A program made the translations under genes and the position numbers. This document shows, piece after piece, positions 34,527 through 44,005 of a stretch of DNA of 64,000 nucleotides. How positions within the stretch are numbered: position 1 is the first letter of the stretch; every line of letters begins with the position of its first letter. The notes under the pieces were generated by a model. That model was not told the DNA's origin. It was given only the letters and a program-made list of their open reading frames with translations, and ran no database searches. The DNA is from Dyadobacter sp. MSC1_007 (lineage in GTDB: Bacteria > Bacteroidota > Bacteroidia > Cytophagales > Spirosomataceae), in assembly GCF_023667495.1 (NCBI RefSeq), contig NZ_JAMOZL010000001.1, positions 186,001 to 250,000 on the forward strand, in the 5' to 3' direction.

Positions 34527-37500
34527 ATGAGAAAGTCTCTACTGTTTCTATTCTTAGGGTGCTTATTGATTCCTGGCTGGCAGGCGTTTGCCCAGGATAA
34601 ACAAGTATCGGGAGTTGTGACTGCCGACGATGGCAGTACCCTCCCCGGTGTAAACATCACCCTCAAAGGAACTACCCGCGGTATCACCACTGATGCTGAT
34701 GGTAAGTATTCCATTTCGGTCCCCTCTTCAGGAACTCTGGTGTTCTCTTTTGTAGGTTATCTAAGCCAAAACATACCAGTTGGTTCGAAAACGACGATCA
34801 ATGTGACCCTCGTTTCGGATACACAGCAACTCGGGGAAGTCGTTGTGACGGCCCTTGGTATTTCGCGGGAGCGCAAATCGCTCGGTTATAGTACCGCAAC
34901 CATCTCCAATACTTCCATCACGGAAGCAAGGAATACAAGTCCGCTGGATGCGCTTAATGCGCGGGTGCCCGGATTGTCAGTGAACACCGCATCAGGAGCT
35001 CCGGGAGCGTCGACCGTCCTGAACATCCGCGGATTCAACTCTGTCACCGGAAACAACCAGCCTTTGTATGTGATTGACGGCGTTCCGATGAACAACCGCG
35101 GAAATACTTCGTCAACCAATGCAGCGAACGGTAACGATGACTTTAACCGGTCAATGGACTTCGGTAACCAGATGAACGACATCAACCCGAACGAAATCGA
35201 AAGCATTACCGTACTGAAAGGTATTTCTGCATCTGCATTGTATGGTAGCCGGGCTGCCAACGGAGCGATCCTGATCACAACCAAGAGAGGAAAGTCCGGC
35301 AAAACTGCTGTTGATTTCTCTTCTTCTTTCGCGCAATCACAGGTTTTGAGAGTGCCTCACCTGCAAAACAGCTATGGACAAGGATGGAGCGGATTGTTCG
35401 ACCGAATTGAAAATGGTTCATGGGGCCCGAAACTAGACGGTCAGACCCGTCTGTGGGGTAATGTGGTTGACAATTCTCAAATGTTGAAACCGTACTCCGG
35501 ACAAGAAGACAATATCAAGGACTTCTTTAATAAAGGATACGAGTGGAACAACAGCATCGCTGTTTCAGGTGGTACCGAAAACGCAAACTATCGCGTTTCT
35601 TACTCGAATGCAACGGCTGACGGTGTTGTCCCAACCAATGCGGATTCTTATAAAAGAAATACATTAAGTCTGAACGGCGGTTTGAAACTGGACAAGTTCT
35701 CGGTTAATTCTAACCTGAATTATGTACACAAAAACCAAAAGGCCGTAGCTACCGGACAAGGTGACGATGCAGGCGGTGGTAAAGTGGTATGGCAGGAGCT
35801 GATCCAAATCCCGAGAGACCATTCTATCGTGGATTCCAAAGCGCTGTTGAACCCGGACGATCCGTTCTACAAGTTCATGACATTGGACAACTATTTTACT
35901 CCTTACGCACAAAACCCTTACTGGACACTTTACAACCAGGGTAACAACTACGACGAAGACCGTATTTTCGGTAACATCGAGTTTGGATACCAGTTGTTCA
36001 AAAGCCTGGGCGTGCAATGGAGAGTGGGTGGTGACTACTCCGACGCATTCCAGAAAGACTGGGGAAATGTTGGCCGTATCACACCAGGTACACCAAACAG
36101 CACTGCTAACAACGTATTTGGTAGCGTATCTCAAATCGCAAGAGGAAACCGTCAGTTCAACAGCGACCTGATCTTTAACTTCAAGCACAACTTCGGTTCA
36201 CGTTTCGACGTACAGGCATTCCTGGGACATAACCTTAACGAAAGAACTGCGCAGACACAGTTTGCAAAAGTTACCAACCTGGATTTGCCAGGGTTTTATA
36301 ACCTGTCAAACAGCTCGGTAACCCCAACAACATTTGCAACAAGCAGCAAACGTCGCCTCGTGGGTGTTTACGGTTCGGCTACATTCGGCTTTGATAGCTG
36401 GTTGTATCTGACAGTTGGTGCAAGAAATGACTGGAGTAGCACGCTTCCAGCGGGTAAAAACTCCTATTTCTATCCAAGTGCCAGCGTCAGTGCGGTACTT
36501 TCTGAAGTGTTCAAGCTGCCGGCAGAGATTCCTTTCGTAAAAGTACGCTTCGCTGCGGCTTCTGCGGGTAACGATGCTGATCCCTATCAGGTATATTCGG
36601 TATATGTGCCGGGTAGTGCGAGAGCGGGTGGATTTGGTAATATCAACTTCCCGTTTGGCGGTGTAAATGCATACGAAGTTTCCAACAACCCGGGTAACCT
36701 TGCCCTGAAACCGGAAATCTCAAACGAATATGAGGGTGGTCTTGAACTTGGTTTCTTTGGAAGAAGAGTTGGCGTAGATTTGAGCTACTACAACAAGGTT
36801 ACTAAAAACCAGATCATCAGCCTGAACCTGGAGCCTGCAACCGGTGCCACTGCACAAACAGTTAACCTGGGTAGCGTTCGCAATAAAGGGGTTGAATTGG
36901 CATTGACCTTGATCCCTGTCCGTACAGAGGACTTCGAATGGGGATTGACGTTCAACTACAACAAGATCAATAACAAAGTTGAATCACTTGGTTTGGAAGG
37001 CGGTTCAGGAAATATTCTTTTGAACAGCAGCTATAATGTGAACCTTCGGGCGAAAGTAGGCTTGCCACTCGGCGCTATTTTCTCGCCTGACGTGCAGCGT
37101 GACCCGCAGGGTAACATCATCGTGAACCCGGAAAACGGTCTTCCGTTGGTGAGCTCGGAGGAAACTTACAGAGGTTCGATCAACCCGAACTACACATTAG
37201 GCTTGTCAACTTATCTGACCTACAAAGGTTTCAGATTGAGCGCTAATGGCGATTACCGGAATGGTGGTGTGATGTATTCTTATACAGCGCGTCTTAACTA
37301 CTTCACAGGTAACGCTTATAATACTCAATTCAATGACCGGGAGCCATGGGTTGTGCCAGGTTCGGTTGTGAAGACGGACGACGGTAGTTTCGTGACCAAC
37401 ACAACGCCTGTTTCAAGAGCAGATGTATTCACTTATTATGGTGGTTCAACCTCTGCAAATGAATACAACCACGTGCTTCCAAAGACCTTCTTCAAACTGA

Positions 37501-37733
37501 GAAACGTGTCGCTTACTTACTCCGTACCTAAGAGCTTCCTGGCGAAATTGCCGATCCGTGTAGCTTCTGTCGGTGTATTTGGCAGAAACCTGATCCTGTG
37601 GACTCCGAAAGGCAACCATTTTGTTGATCCGGAAGCCAACACGTTCGGAACCAGCCTGAAAAACCTTTACGGTGAATTTGCGGCAGGACCATCTACTGCG
37701 ACCTATGGTGCTCAGTTAAATCTATCATTCTAA
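34527..37733 (+). CDS. SusC/RagA-family TonB-dependent outer-membrane transporter
   Basis: The 1068-residue product has a signal peptide ending near residue 23 (WQAFAQ). A regulatory-like domain follows (VSGVVTADDGSTLPGVNITL), then the plug-entry LGEVVVTALGISRERKSLGY, plug IRGFNSVTGNNQPLYVIDGV, and a beta-barrel ending in TYGAQLNLSF. The N-terminal domain is very similar to that of the divergent SusC at 30460-33750, which suggests paralogy. There is no STN domain. It opens a four-gene operon with a SusD and two small lipoproteins. The substrate is unknown. Confidence 0.94.
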   Translation: MRKSLLFLFLGCLLIPGWQAFAQDKQVSGVVTADDGSTLPGVNITLKGTTRGITTDADGKYSISVPSSGTLVFSFVGYLSQNIPVGSKTTINVTLVSDTQQLGEVVVTALGISRERKSLGYSTATISNTSITEARNTSPLDALNARVPGLSVNTASGAPGASTVLNIRGFNSVTGNNQPLYVIDGVPMNNRGNTSSTNAANGNDDFNRSMDFGNQMNDINPNEIESITVLKGISASALYGSRAANGAILITTKRGKSGKTAVDFSSSFAQSQVLRVPHLQNSYGQGWSGLFDRIENGSWGPKLDGQTRLWGNVVDNSQMLKPYSGQEDNIKDFFNKGYEWNNSIAVSGGTENANYRVSYSNATADGVVPTNADSYKRNTLSLNGGLKLDKFSVNSNLNYVHKNQKAVATGQGDDAGGGKVVWQELIQIPRDHSIVDSKALLNPDDPFYKFMTLDNYFTPYAQNPYWTLYNQGNNYDEDRIFGNIEFGYQLFKSLGVQWRVGGDYSDAFQKDWGNVGRITPGTPNSTANNVFGSVSQIARGNRQFNSDLIFNFKHNFGSRFDVQAFLGHNLNERTAQTQFAKVTNLDLPGFYNLSNSSVTPTTFATSSKRRLVGVYGSATFGFDSWLYLTVGARNDWSSTLPAGKNSYFYPSASVSAVLSEVFKLPAEIPFVKVRFAAASAGNDADPYQVYSVYVPGSARAGGFGNINFPFGGVNAYEVSNNPGNLALKPEISNEYEGGLELGFFGRRVGVDLSYYNKVTKNQIISLNLEPATGATAQTVNLGSVRNKGVELALTLIPVRTEDFEWGLTFNYNKINNKVESLGLEGGSGNILLNSSYNVNLRAKVGLPLGAIFSPDVQRDPQGNIIVNPENGLPLVSSEETYRGSINPNYTLGLSTYLTYKGFRLSANGDYRNGGVMYSYTARLNYFTGNAYNTQFNDREPWVVPGSVVKTDDGSFVTNTTPVSRADVFTYYGGSTSANEYNHVLPKTFFKLRNVSLTYSVPKSFLAKLPIRVASVGVFGRNLILWTPKGNHFVDPEANTFGTSLKNLYGEFAAGPSTATYGAQLNLSF

Positions 37734-37744
37734 TTCGGTTTCAA

Positions 37745-39223
37745 ATGAAAAGTATCATAAAGAATAGTGTATTGCTGCTTGCTGCTCTTTCACTGGGCTC
37801 ATGCAACGATTGGCTTGATGTAAACGAAGACCCTAACAACCCTACCAATGTCGCGCCGGAGTTTGTACTTCCCGCAGCACAGATATCGGTAGCTGGTGTG
37901 GTTGGCGGTGACTTTGCGATCATTGGCGGACTTTGGGCTCAGCACTGGACACAGTCTAATGCAAGTTCCCAATATAGAAATATCGACTCTTACGATCTTA
38001 CCCCATCGGATTATGATATCGCGTGGACGGAATTGTATGCGGGTGGTCTGAACGACTTTGAAGATGTTAAAATCAAAGCGACGGCAACTGGCAATAACAA
38101 TATGGTATTGCAGGCAGTGGCTGTGCAGACCTATGGCTTTCAGATGTTAGCCGACTGGTTCGACAAAATTCCTTTGACGGAAGCATTGCAGGTTGAAACC
38201 ATCAAGGCGCCTAAATACGACGAAGGTCCTGCGGTATATGCTGAGTTGTTGAAAAGATTGGATGCCGCTTTGGCACTGGATTTCGGCAACGGCAAATCAA
38301 CTGCCGTTTCTTCTGACCTTGTTTATGGCGGATTGAGTGCAGATCAGCAGATCGATCAGTGGAAGCGTTTTGTGAATACACTGAAGCTGAAAATGTACCT
38401 GCGTCAGACGGCCAGTGCTAATTCTGCACAGGCGATCGCAGCTATTAAAGCGATGCTCGATGCTAATACCCCGCTGCTCGAAGGTCACGCAGCGATTACG
38501 AAGTTCGTGGATGAGCCAAACAGGAGCAATCCATTGTATGAAAACAATGTGCGTCAGCTCAACACAAGTACCAACCTGCGATTGAGCCGCACTTTGCAGT
38601 CGTACCTGCAGGCTAACAATGACGATGCAAGACTTGCTGCTTACTTTACACCAGGGGCAACAGGCCAAAGCGGACTTGCACAAGGTGACTTCAACAGCAC
38701 TGCTGCACCGACAACGCCAAGTGTTGCGAAAATGACGGCTACTGATCCATTCTACTTCTTTAGTATCGATGAAGTGTATTTCATGCTTTCAGAATCATAC
38801 CTGCGCATTGGAAACGATGCAAAAGCGAAGGAGTTTTATGACAAAGCCGTTGCGGCTGCTTATGCCAAATTCAACATTGCTTTCGATCCTAAAATGATCG
38901 CTACGGGTGGAGTGTATGCATATCCATCAGCAGGCAATATGGAAGCAAAGTTGAAAGCGATTATCTACCAGAAATGGGTTGCGATGTTCCGTCAGGGACA
39001 TGAGGCATTCTGGGATCAGGCGCGTACCGGCTACCCAGAGAAATCGCCGGTTGCAGTAACTGATACCAAGTATGTTCCCGGCCAATGGACGTCGTCTGTT
39101 ACCGCTGTGACACAAGGAAGGGCGTTGCCAAAACGTGTTCCTTATACTGCTGCATCAAAGGATGTTAACCCTAACATTCCAGCGGCAGCGTCTGTTACAG
39201 ACAAGATCTGGTGGATGAAATAA
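37745..39223 (+). CDS. SusD/RagB-family outer-membrane lipoprotein (SusD-like_2 type)
   Basis: The 492-residue product has lipobox MKSIIKNSVLLLAALSLGSC (Cys20), then the family hallmark NDWLDVNEDPNNPTNVAPEF. Typical SusD-like_2 stretches are LPAAQISVAG, GGLWAQHWTQSNASSQY and MFRQGHEAFWDQARTGYP. It should be the surface lid and substrate-binding partner of the SusC encoded 11 bp upstream. It belongs to the same subfamily as the SusD at 29018, supporting a shared origin of the two loci. Confidence 0.92.
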   Translation: MKSIIKNSVLLLAALSLGSCNDWLDVNEDPNNPTNVAPEFVLPAAQISVAGVVGGDFAIIGGLWAQHWTQSNASSQYRNIDSYDLTPSDYDIAWTELYAGGLNDFEDVKIKATATGNNNMVLQAVAVQTYGFQMLADWFDKIPLTEALQVETIKAPKYDEGPAVYAELLKRLDAALALDFGNGKSTAVSSDLVYGGLSADQQIDQWKRFVNTLKLKMYLRQTASANSAQAIAAIKAMLDANTPLLEGHAAITKFVDEPNRSNPLYENNVRQLNTSTNLRLSRTLQSYLQANNDDARLAAYFTPGATGQSGLAQGDFNSTAAPTTPSVAKMTATDPFYFFSIDEVYFMLSESYLRIGNDAKAKEFYDKAVAAAYAKFNIAFDPKMIATGGVYAYPSAGNMEAKLKAIIYQKWVAMFRQGHEAFWDQARTGYPEKSPVAVTDTKYVPGQWTSSVTAVTQGRALPKRVPYTAASKDVNPNIPAAASVTDKIWWMK

Positions 39224-39248
39224 TCATAGCTCATTGATAACTAATATT

Positions 39249-39884
39249 ATGAAACGAGGAATAAAGTTAATAATGATAGCCCTGACCTTGTTTGCGGCAA
39301 TGTCCTGCGAAGAAGACAAGGTAACAGAAGGTCTTTCAACCATTACCTACTATCCCATCATCACCTTGAAGGGAGAACAATGGAATGTGGTGAAGGTGGG
39401 CGGAACATTTGCCGATGCGGGTGCAACAGCGAAGGAAGGCGATAAGGATATCGAAGTAAAAGTTTCCGGAACTGTGGATACAAAAACGCCTGGCGTGTAT
39501 GTCATTCAGTACGATGCTGTAAACAAGGATGGTTATTCATCTACGGAATACAGATACGTAGGTGTGATCTCTGCTGCGGCATACGGCGTGGATATTTCCG
39601 GTTCATATAAAAGGAACGCGGGAGCACTTGGTGTTTCGAAGGTGACCAAAGTTGCCGAGAACCTGTATAAAAGCGATAATATCGGCGGAGTGGCGGTGCC
39701 GTCACCGGGAGATGCGGTTTTCTTCTATTATTACGACAAAGGCAAGCTGGGCGTTCCCTACCAACTAACACCGGGAAATGCATTTGAAGCTACCAATGCG
39801 ACAATTAAGGAAGGTGTCTCTTATAGCTGGGTGGTTATCAATCCGGGCTTTGGAACAGCACTTCGTACTTTTGTAAAACAATAA
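39249..39884 (+). CDS. lipoprotein with Ig-like (DUF5011-type) domain in the SusCD operon
   Basis: The product has about 211 residues from the ATG that gives a clean lipoprotein signal (MKRGIKLIMIALTLFAAMSC, Cys20, then Glu-Glu-Asp). An in-frame ATG 15 bp earlier is less likely. The first half holds an Ig-like module (GGTFADAGATAKEGDKDIEV, then TPGVYVIQYDAVNKDGYSST) as in DUF5011-type domains. The second half is unfamiliar. Such proteins often sit beside SusCD pairs as surface glycan-binding or spacer lipoproteins. The operon position supports this, but binding is not shown. Confidence 0.75.
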   Translation: MKRGIKLIMIALTLFAAMSCEEDKVTEGLSTITYYPIITLKGEQWNVVKVGGTFADAGATAKEGDKDIEVKVSGTVDTKTPGVYVIQYDAVNKDGYSSTEYRYVGVISAAAYGVDISGSYKRNAGALGVSKVTKVAENLYKSDNIGGVAVPSPGDAVFFYYYDKGKLGVPYQLTPGNAFEATNATIKEGVSYSWVVINPGFGTALRTFVKQ

Positions 39885-39894
39885 AATCGACATT

Positions 39895-40398
39895 ATGAAA
39901 TATATAAAGTATTCTCTGATATTATTGGTGTTCGGGCTGGTATCCTGCGATTTGGGAAGTGAGCCGGATATCGAAGGCACCAAGCTGCAGGCAATGTGCG
40001 GCGAGTGGTGGGTGCAGGTATATGACGCTGCTGGTAAGGACCAGGATTTAGGCTATCACCTCCTTACCACAGCGAACACAGCTGATAACAATGACACCGA
40101 TCTGATCACGGATGATCATGGGCTGCTTACGCCTTATGACTACCCGCCGATCAAAGTAATTTCGAAGGTTAATCTTGGTGGATTGTTATTCAACAATACG
40201 CCAGATCTTCCTAATTTGAATGCGGGAGAAAGTGCAGTATCGATCCTGGAAGGAAAGATCATCAAAGGTGTGGCGACCACTCCGGGTGGAAACAAAACGG
40301 ATTCTATTTATGTGAAATTTGAATTCAAGACAGTTCCGGGGGAACAATACGTATACGCAGGTTACCGTCGTACCGGTTTCCGGGAGGATGAGCATTGA
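39895..40398 (+). CDS. small lipoprotein resembling the putative lipid-binding (Lipid_bd) family
   Basis: The 167-residue product has lipobox MKYIKYSLILLVFGLVSC (Cys18). The mature part begins with LQAMCGEWWVQVYDAAGKDQ and LLTTANTADNNDTDLITDDHG. This is the start-of-barrel pattern of the Lipid_bd group of SusCD-associated lipoproteins (small calycin-like barrels). The name comes from structural resemblance, and ligands are not established. It is the last gene of the operon, 10 bp after the Ig-like lipoprotein, and ends at a strong terminator. Confidence 0.72.
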   Translation: MKYIKYSLILLVFGLVSCDLGSEPDIEGTKLQAMCGEWWVQVYDAAGKDQDLGYHLLTTANTADNNDTDLITDDHGLLTPYDYPPIKVISKVNLGGLLFNNTPDLPNLNAGESAVSILEGKIIKGVATTPGGNKTDSIYVKFEFKTVPGEQYVYAGYRRTGFREDEH

Positions 40399-40419
40399 TC
40401 CATTGCTGAAAGTAATATG

Positions 40420-40453
40420 AAGGCCCTGTTCATTACGGATAGGGCCTTTTTTT
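40420..40453 (+). terminator. terminator of the second SusCD operon
   Basis: AAGGCCCT (40420-40427) pairs with AGGGCCTT (40441-40448) around a 13-base loop, and the stem runs into seven Ts. It is a strong rho-independent terminator 22 bp after the last stop codon. Confidence 0.9.
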
Positions 40454-40576
40454 GTTTAAATGGGTTTTTGTATAAAAATATCCAACTCCTTAACTGAAAG
40501 CAGAGCCTGTTTTTGGAAGCCAGCATAATGTTTACGATCTTGGGTTTACAGGCAAATCTGATAAAGCACCACGCAA

Positions 40577-41923
40577 ATGACGACTCCCTTTACCCTTTCC
40601 GCCAGGAGGCTCCTGGGCGGCTCCCTATTAACTTTCGCAGTGCTTTTTTCCGGACACACGGCTGTTTCCCAATCCGCGGCGGCCGCTAAAATCGATCAGA
40701 ACGCAAAAAGTATCGAAAAAAAACTAGTCGATTGGCGGCGTGATTTCCATCAGAATCCCGAGCTGGGAAACAGGGAATTCAAAACTTCTGAAAAAGTTGC
40801 TAACCACTTGAAGCAACTCGGCATTGAAGTCCAGATAGGCATTGCCCATACGGGTGTAGTAGGTTTGCTGAAAGGCGGCAAACCAGGTCCTGTCGTAGCA
40901 TTGCGGGCGGATATGGACGGCCTGCCTGTCGTTGAACGGGTGGATGTCCCATTTAAATCAGTGGTAACAACTGACTACAACGGCCAAAAGACAGGTGTAA
41001 TGCATGCCTGCGGCCATGATACGCACATTGCGATACTCATGGGCGTGGCGGAAGTGCTCGCATCCATGAAGGACGACATACACGGAACAGTCAAATTCAT
41101 TTTTCAGCCAGCAGAGGAAGGGGCGCCGGAAGGTGAGGAGGGAGGCGCAGAACTGATGGTGAAGGAAGGTGTTCTGGAAAACCCCAAGGTTGAGGCGATA
41201 TTCGGGCTGCATATAGACTCCCAGCTGGAAGTTGGCAAGATTTCGTACCGGCCCGGCGCGACAATGGCAGCGGTCGATTTTTTTAGTATCGATGTCAAAG
41301 GCAAGCAAACGCATGGTGCTTACCCCTGGTCCGGCGTAGACCCGATCGTCACCTCATCTCAAATTGTGATGGCATTGCAAACCATAGTAAGCCGTAACCT
41401 GAATCTCACTCAGGCACCGGCGGTAGTGACAATCGGGGCGATCAATGGCGGTGTTAGACAGAATATCATACCCGAGTCGGTGAAGATGATCGGCACCATC
41501 CGCACGTTCGATGAAAAAATGCATACGTATGTGCACAAGCGGCTTAACGAGATTTCTACGAACATCGCGGAGAGTGCGGGAGCTACGGCAACCGTCGATA
41601 TCAATATCATGTACCCGGTGACCTTCAATGACATTGCATTGACCGAAAAAATGATTGGAACGCTCGAAAATGTCGCGGGAAAGGAAAATGTAGGAGTAAT
41701 ACCTGCGAAAACAGGTGCAGAAGATTTCTCTTACTACCAGCAAAAAGTGCCTGGGTTTTTCTTCTTTCTAGGAGGAATGCCAAAAGGCAAAAATGTTGCA
41801 GAAGCAGCGCCCCATCACACACCCGATTTTTACGTCGACGAAGGCAGTCTGGTTTTGGGAGTAAGATCCATTGCCCGGCTGGCGACAGATTATCTTGAAA
41901 AGAACAAAGTCAAGACGAAATAG
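40577..41923 (+). CDS. exported M20-family amidohydrolase (peptidase M20D)
   Basis: The 448-residue product has a signal-like N-terminus (ARRLLGGSLLTFAVLFSGHTAVSQ by position, residues about 9-32). The M20D catalytic domain shows metal-binding segments ALRADMDGLPV, HACGHDTHIAILMG and FQPAEEGAPEGEEGG, and a late Glu/His region (GAEDFSYY, APHHTPDF). A dimerisation domain is inserted in the middle. Relatives are hippurate and N-acyl-amino-acid hydrolases that cleave acyl or indole conjugates of amino acids. The periplasmic location is inferred from the signal. The gene stands alone, convergent with the SDR gene 3 bp away. Confidence 0.9.
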   Translation: MTTPFTLSARRLLGGSLLTFAVLFSGHTAVSQSAAAAKIDQNAKSIEKKLVDWRRDFHQNPELGNREFKTSEKVANHLKQLGIEVQIGIAHTGVVGLLKGGKPGPVVALRADMDGLPVVERVDVPFKSVVTTDYNGQKTGVMHACGHDTHIAILMGVAEVLASMKDDIHGTVKFIFQPAEEGAPEGEEGGAELMVKEGVLENPKVEAIFGLHIDSQLEVGKISYRPGATMAAVDFFSIDVKGKQTHGAYPWSGVDPIVTSSQIVMALQTIVSRNLNLTQAPAVVTIGAINGGVRQNIIPESVKMIGTIRTFDEKMHTYVHKRLNEISTNIAESAGATATVDINIMYPVTFNDIALTEKMIGTLENVAGKENVGVIPAKTGAEDFSYYQQKVPGFFFFLGGMPKGKNVAEAAPHHTPDFYVDEGSLVLGVRSIARLATDYLEKNKVKTK

Positions 41924-41926
41924 CTG

Positions 41927-42727
41927 TTACGTTGGAATATTCTTCCTGACCTGATCAAAAAGCAGGTTCGGGAAGAATCTTTTCACGTAAATGGCCGCAA
42001 CCTCTTTAAAGCCGCCGACATATATTTCTTTCTTATCCTTTCTGACAGCTTCCAGGATTCTCCGCGCACATTCGTCTGCCGGAATGCCATGCTCCTGATT
42101 GCTATCCATTTTACCAAATTTCGAACCGGACGCGTTGAGCGCATTCACCGAAATATTGGTACGGATATAACCTGGACAGATTGTCGTCACTTTGATATTG
42201 TGCGGATAACCTTCCGCGCGAAGCGAATCGTAAAAGCCATGCAAAGCATGTTTGGCCGCATTATAACCCGATCGCATAATAGTCCCTATCTTCCCTGCGA
42301 CACTGCTCATCACAATAAAATGTCCGCCCTGCTGTTCGATCATATAAGGCAATATCGCCTTGGTAATGGCCACAGTGCTGAAAAAATTGACATTCATCAG
42401 ACTTTGATAAACTTCCAGATCAGTGTCGTTGATGTACGATCGCTGACTGACACCTGCATTGTGCACCATGATGTCGATGCGCTTAAAGTGGGCGATTACT
42501 GTTTCAGCAGCAGGTTTAGCCTGTTCCAATTGGGTAACATCCATGGGCAGGACAAGCACGGAATCGTTGGGCAGGCTTGTCTGTTTTTTGACGCGTTCCA
42601 GTTCTTCCTGGCGGCGAGCTGTCAATACAAGTTTGGCGCCTTCCTTCGCGAATGCCATAGCCAGCGCTTCCCCAATGCCGGAAGACGCGCCAGTGATCCA
42701 GACGACTTTATCTTTGAAATTGTCCAT
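41927..42727 (-). CDS. short-chain dehydrogenase/reductase (SDR)
   Basis: The 266-residue product is a classical SDR: cofactor motif VWITGASSGIGEALA (TGxxxGxG), NAG motif MVHNAGVSQRSYI, catalytic Ser in VMSSVAGKIG and YxxxK in GYNAAKHALHGF. The pattern after the Rossmann strand (VLTARRQEEL) suggests NADP. The C-terminal part resembles the DHRS7-like group acting on lipid or steroid carbonyls. The substrate is unknown. It lies 6 bp downstream of the LD-carboxypeptidase gene and is probably co-transcribed. Confidence 0.9.
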   Translation of the reverse strand: MDNFKDKVVWITGASSGIGEALAMAFAKEGAKLVLTARRQEELERVKKQTSLPNDSVLVLPMDVTQLEQAKPAAETVIAHFKRIDIMVHNAGVSQRSYINDTDLEVYQSLMNVNFFSTVAITKAILPYMIEQQGGHFIVMSSVAGKIGTIMRSGYNAAKHALHGFYDSLRAEGYPHNIKVTTICPGYIRTNISVNALNASGSKFGKMDSNQEHGIPADECARRILEAVRKDKKEIYVGGFKEVAAIYVKRFFPNLLFDQVRKNIPT

Positions 42728-42733
42728 ATTGAA

Positions 42734-43666
42734 TTAAATGCCTGAATGCGGTTCTATAAATCTAAAATTAACAAAACCGGGATTCACTTGCATGACAGCC
42801 GTCATTCCGACGCCCATTGCACGGTTGTCACCCACATGCCCAACCGGAAAATCAAAACATACAGGGTAGTCAAATTCAGCGACATGCTCCTTAATGATCT
42901 CGTAAGAGTCTTTACCGAAAGAGGGATTGCTATTGTCCTTCATGTCGGTAAACTGCCCTACCACAAGGCCAGCGAGCCCGGCCAATTTCCCCGAACGTTT
43001 CAGCTGGATCATCATCCGGTCCAGATTATAAAGGTATTCGTTGATATCTTCAATAAAAAGAATTTTACCATCGGTATTCACCTCCGTTTCCGACCCGATC
43101 AGGTGAGCTAGCAAACAAAGATTTCCTCCGACTACCGGTGCGGTAGCTTCGCCTTTGCGGTTTAGCGGGTGGGACGGAACTGAATAGGCCGGCAGTTCGC
43201 CGAAAAGCATTTGCCGGAGTGATTCGGCAGCCGTTTCTGCACCTTCGGCGGTAATGGATTTTGCCATCGGCGCATGCACGCTTGCATAACCGAGCTGGTA
43301 CGTTCTCGAAAGAAATGCAGTAAGATCGCTGAAACCAACGATCCATTTCGGGTATTTCAAGAATTGATCAAAATTGAGTCCGTCCACGATTCTGGAACAA
43401 CCATACCCGCCACGGGCGGCGATAATCGCTTTGATAGAAGGATCGTCCAGCATCGTCTGCACATCGGCGAGCCGCGCTTCGTCGGACGCTGAAAATTGAT
43501 TGAATGCGGTTTTTAGCGTCGCTCCCTCAACGACTTCGAGCCCCCATTGATCTTTGAAAAGATTGATCCCCGGAACAACATCCTCGTATTTCACAATACT
43601 CGCAGGCGCAACAATGCCTATTTTATCACCAGGTTTTAAAAAAGCAGGAAATTGGATTGGATTCAT
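42734..43666 (-). CDS. LD-carboxypeptidase (peptidase family S66, muropeptide recycling)
   Basis: The 310-residue cytoplasmic enzyme has family motifs KPGDKIGIVAPAS near the start, AARGGYGCSRI, and the nucleophile elbow VGFSDLTAF (Ser113, matching Ser115 of P. aeruginosa LdcA). The C-terminal stretch FDFPVGHVGDNRAMGVG carries the catalytic His. It removes the terminal D-Ala from recycled murein tetrapeptides. The length is normal. The cysteine in GYGCSR is not the nucleophile position. It is the upstream partner of the SDR gene. Confidence 0.92.
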   Translation of the reverse strand: MNPIQFPAFLKPGDKIGIVAPASIVKYEDVVPGINLFKDQWGLEVVEGATLKTAFNQFSASDEARLADVQTMLDDPSIKAIIAARGGYGCSRIVDGLNFDQFLKYPKWIVGFSDLTAFLSRTYQLGYASVHAPMAKSITAEGAETAAESLRQMLFGELPAYSVPSHPLNRKGEATAPVVGGNLCLLAHLIGSETEVNTDGKILFIEDINEYLYNLDRMMIQLKRSGKLAGLAGLVVGQFTDMKDNSNPSFGKDSYEIIKEHVAEFDYPVCFDFPVGHVGDNRAMGVGMTAVMQVNPGFVNFRFIEPHSGI

Positions 43667-43747
43667 TCAAATAATTGTGGAAAGTCACACTTGTCACAAA
43701 TTCTTTGACAACGTAACTGGAAAATGGGATTTTTTGGAATGGAAAAG

Positions 43748-44005
43748 TCAGTAATGATCTTTAAGGGAATGAATAATAATTACATCTTTAACGACCTCAT
43801 AGACTATTCGATGCTCGTGATTGATTCTTCTCGACCAGCATCCAGCAAGATTGTACCTTAATAATTCCGGTTTTCCAATTCCAGTGTAGGGATTTTTAGA
43901 AATCGATTCAAGTAGTCCCTTCAATTTTTTAAGAATCGCTACATTATTGGTTTTCTTCCAATGTGCTAGATCTTCTTGTGCCTGAATGGAATATTCTATT
44001 TCCAT
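43748..44005 (-). CDS. YoeB/Txe-family toxin (ribosome-dependent mRNA interferase)
   Basis: The 85-residue product matches the RelE-fold YoeB family: IEYSIQAQEDLAHWKKTN, KKLKGLLESISKNPYTGIGK, LRYNLAGCWSRRINHEHRIV and the C-terminal IIIHSLKDHY. It keeps the conserved Glu, Arg, His and C-terminal Tyr expected for mRNA cleavage. The start overlaps the antitoxin stop by about 10 bp, the usual coupled order. Base composition is more AT-rich than that of the neighbours, compatible with acquisition. Confidence 0.9.
   Translation of the reverse strand: MEIEYSIQAQEDLAHWKKTNNVAILKKLKGLLESISKNPYTGIGKPELLRYNLAGCWSRRINHEHRIVYEVVKDVIIIHSLKDHY

Noticed and set aside
42734..43666. LD-carboxypeptidase with a Cys replacing the catalytic Ser (GYGCSR)
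   Set aside because: In this family the nucleophile is the Ser of the GFSD elbow (Ser113 here), which is intact. The GYG loop residue is variable.
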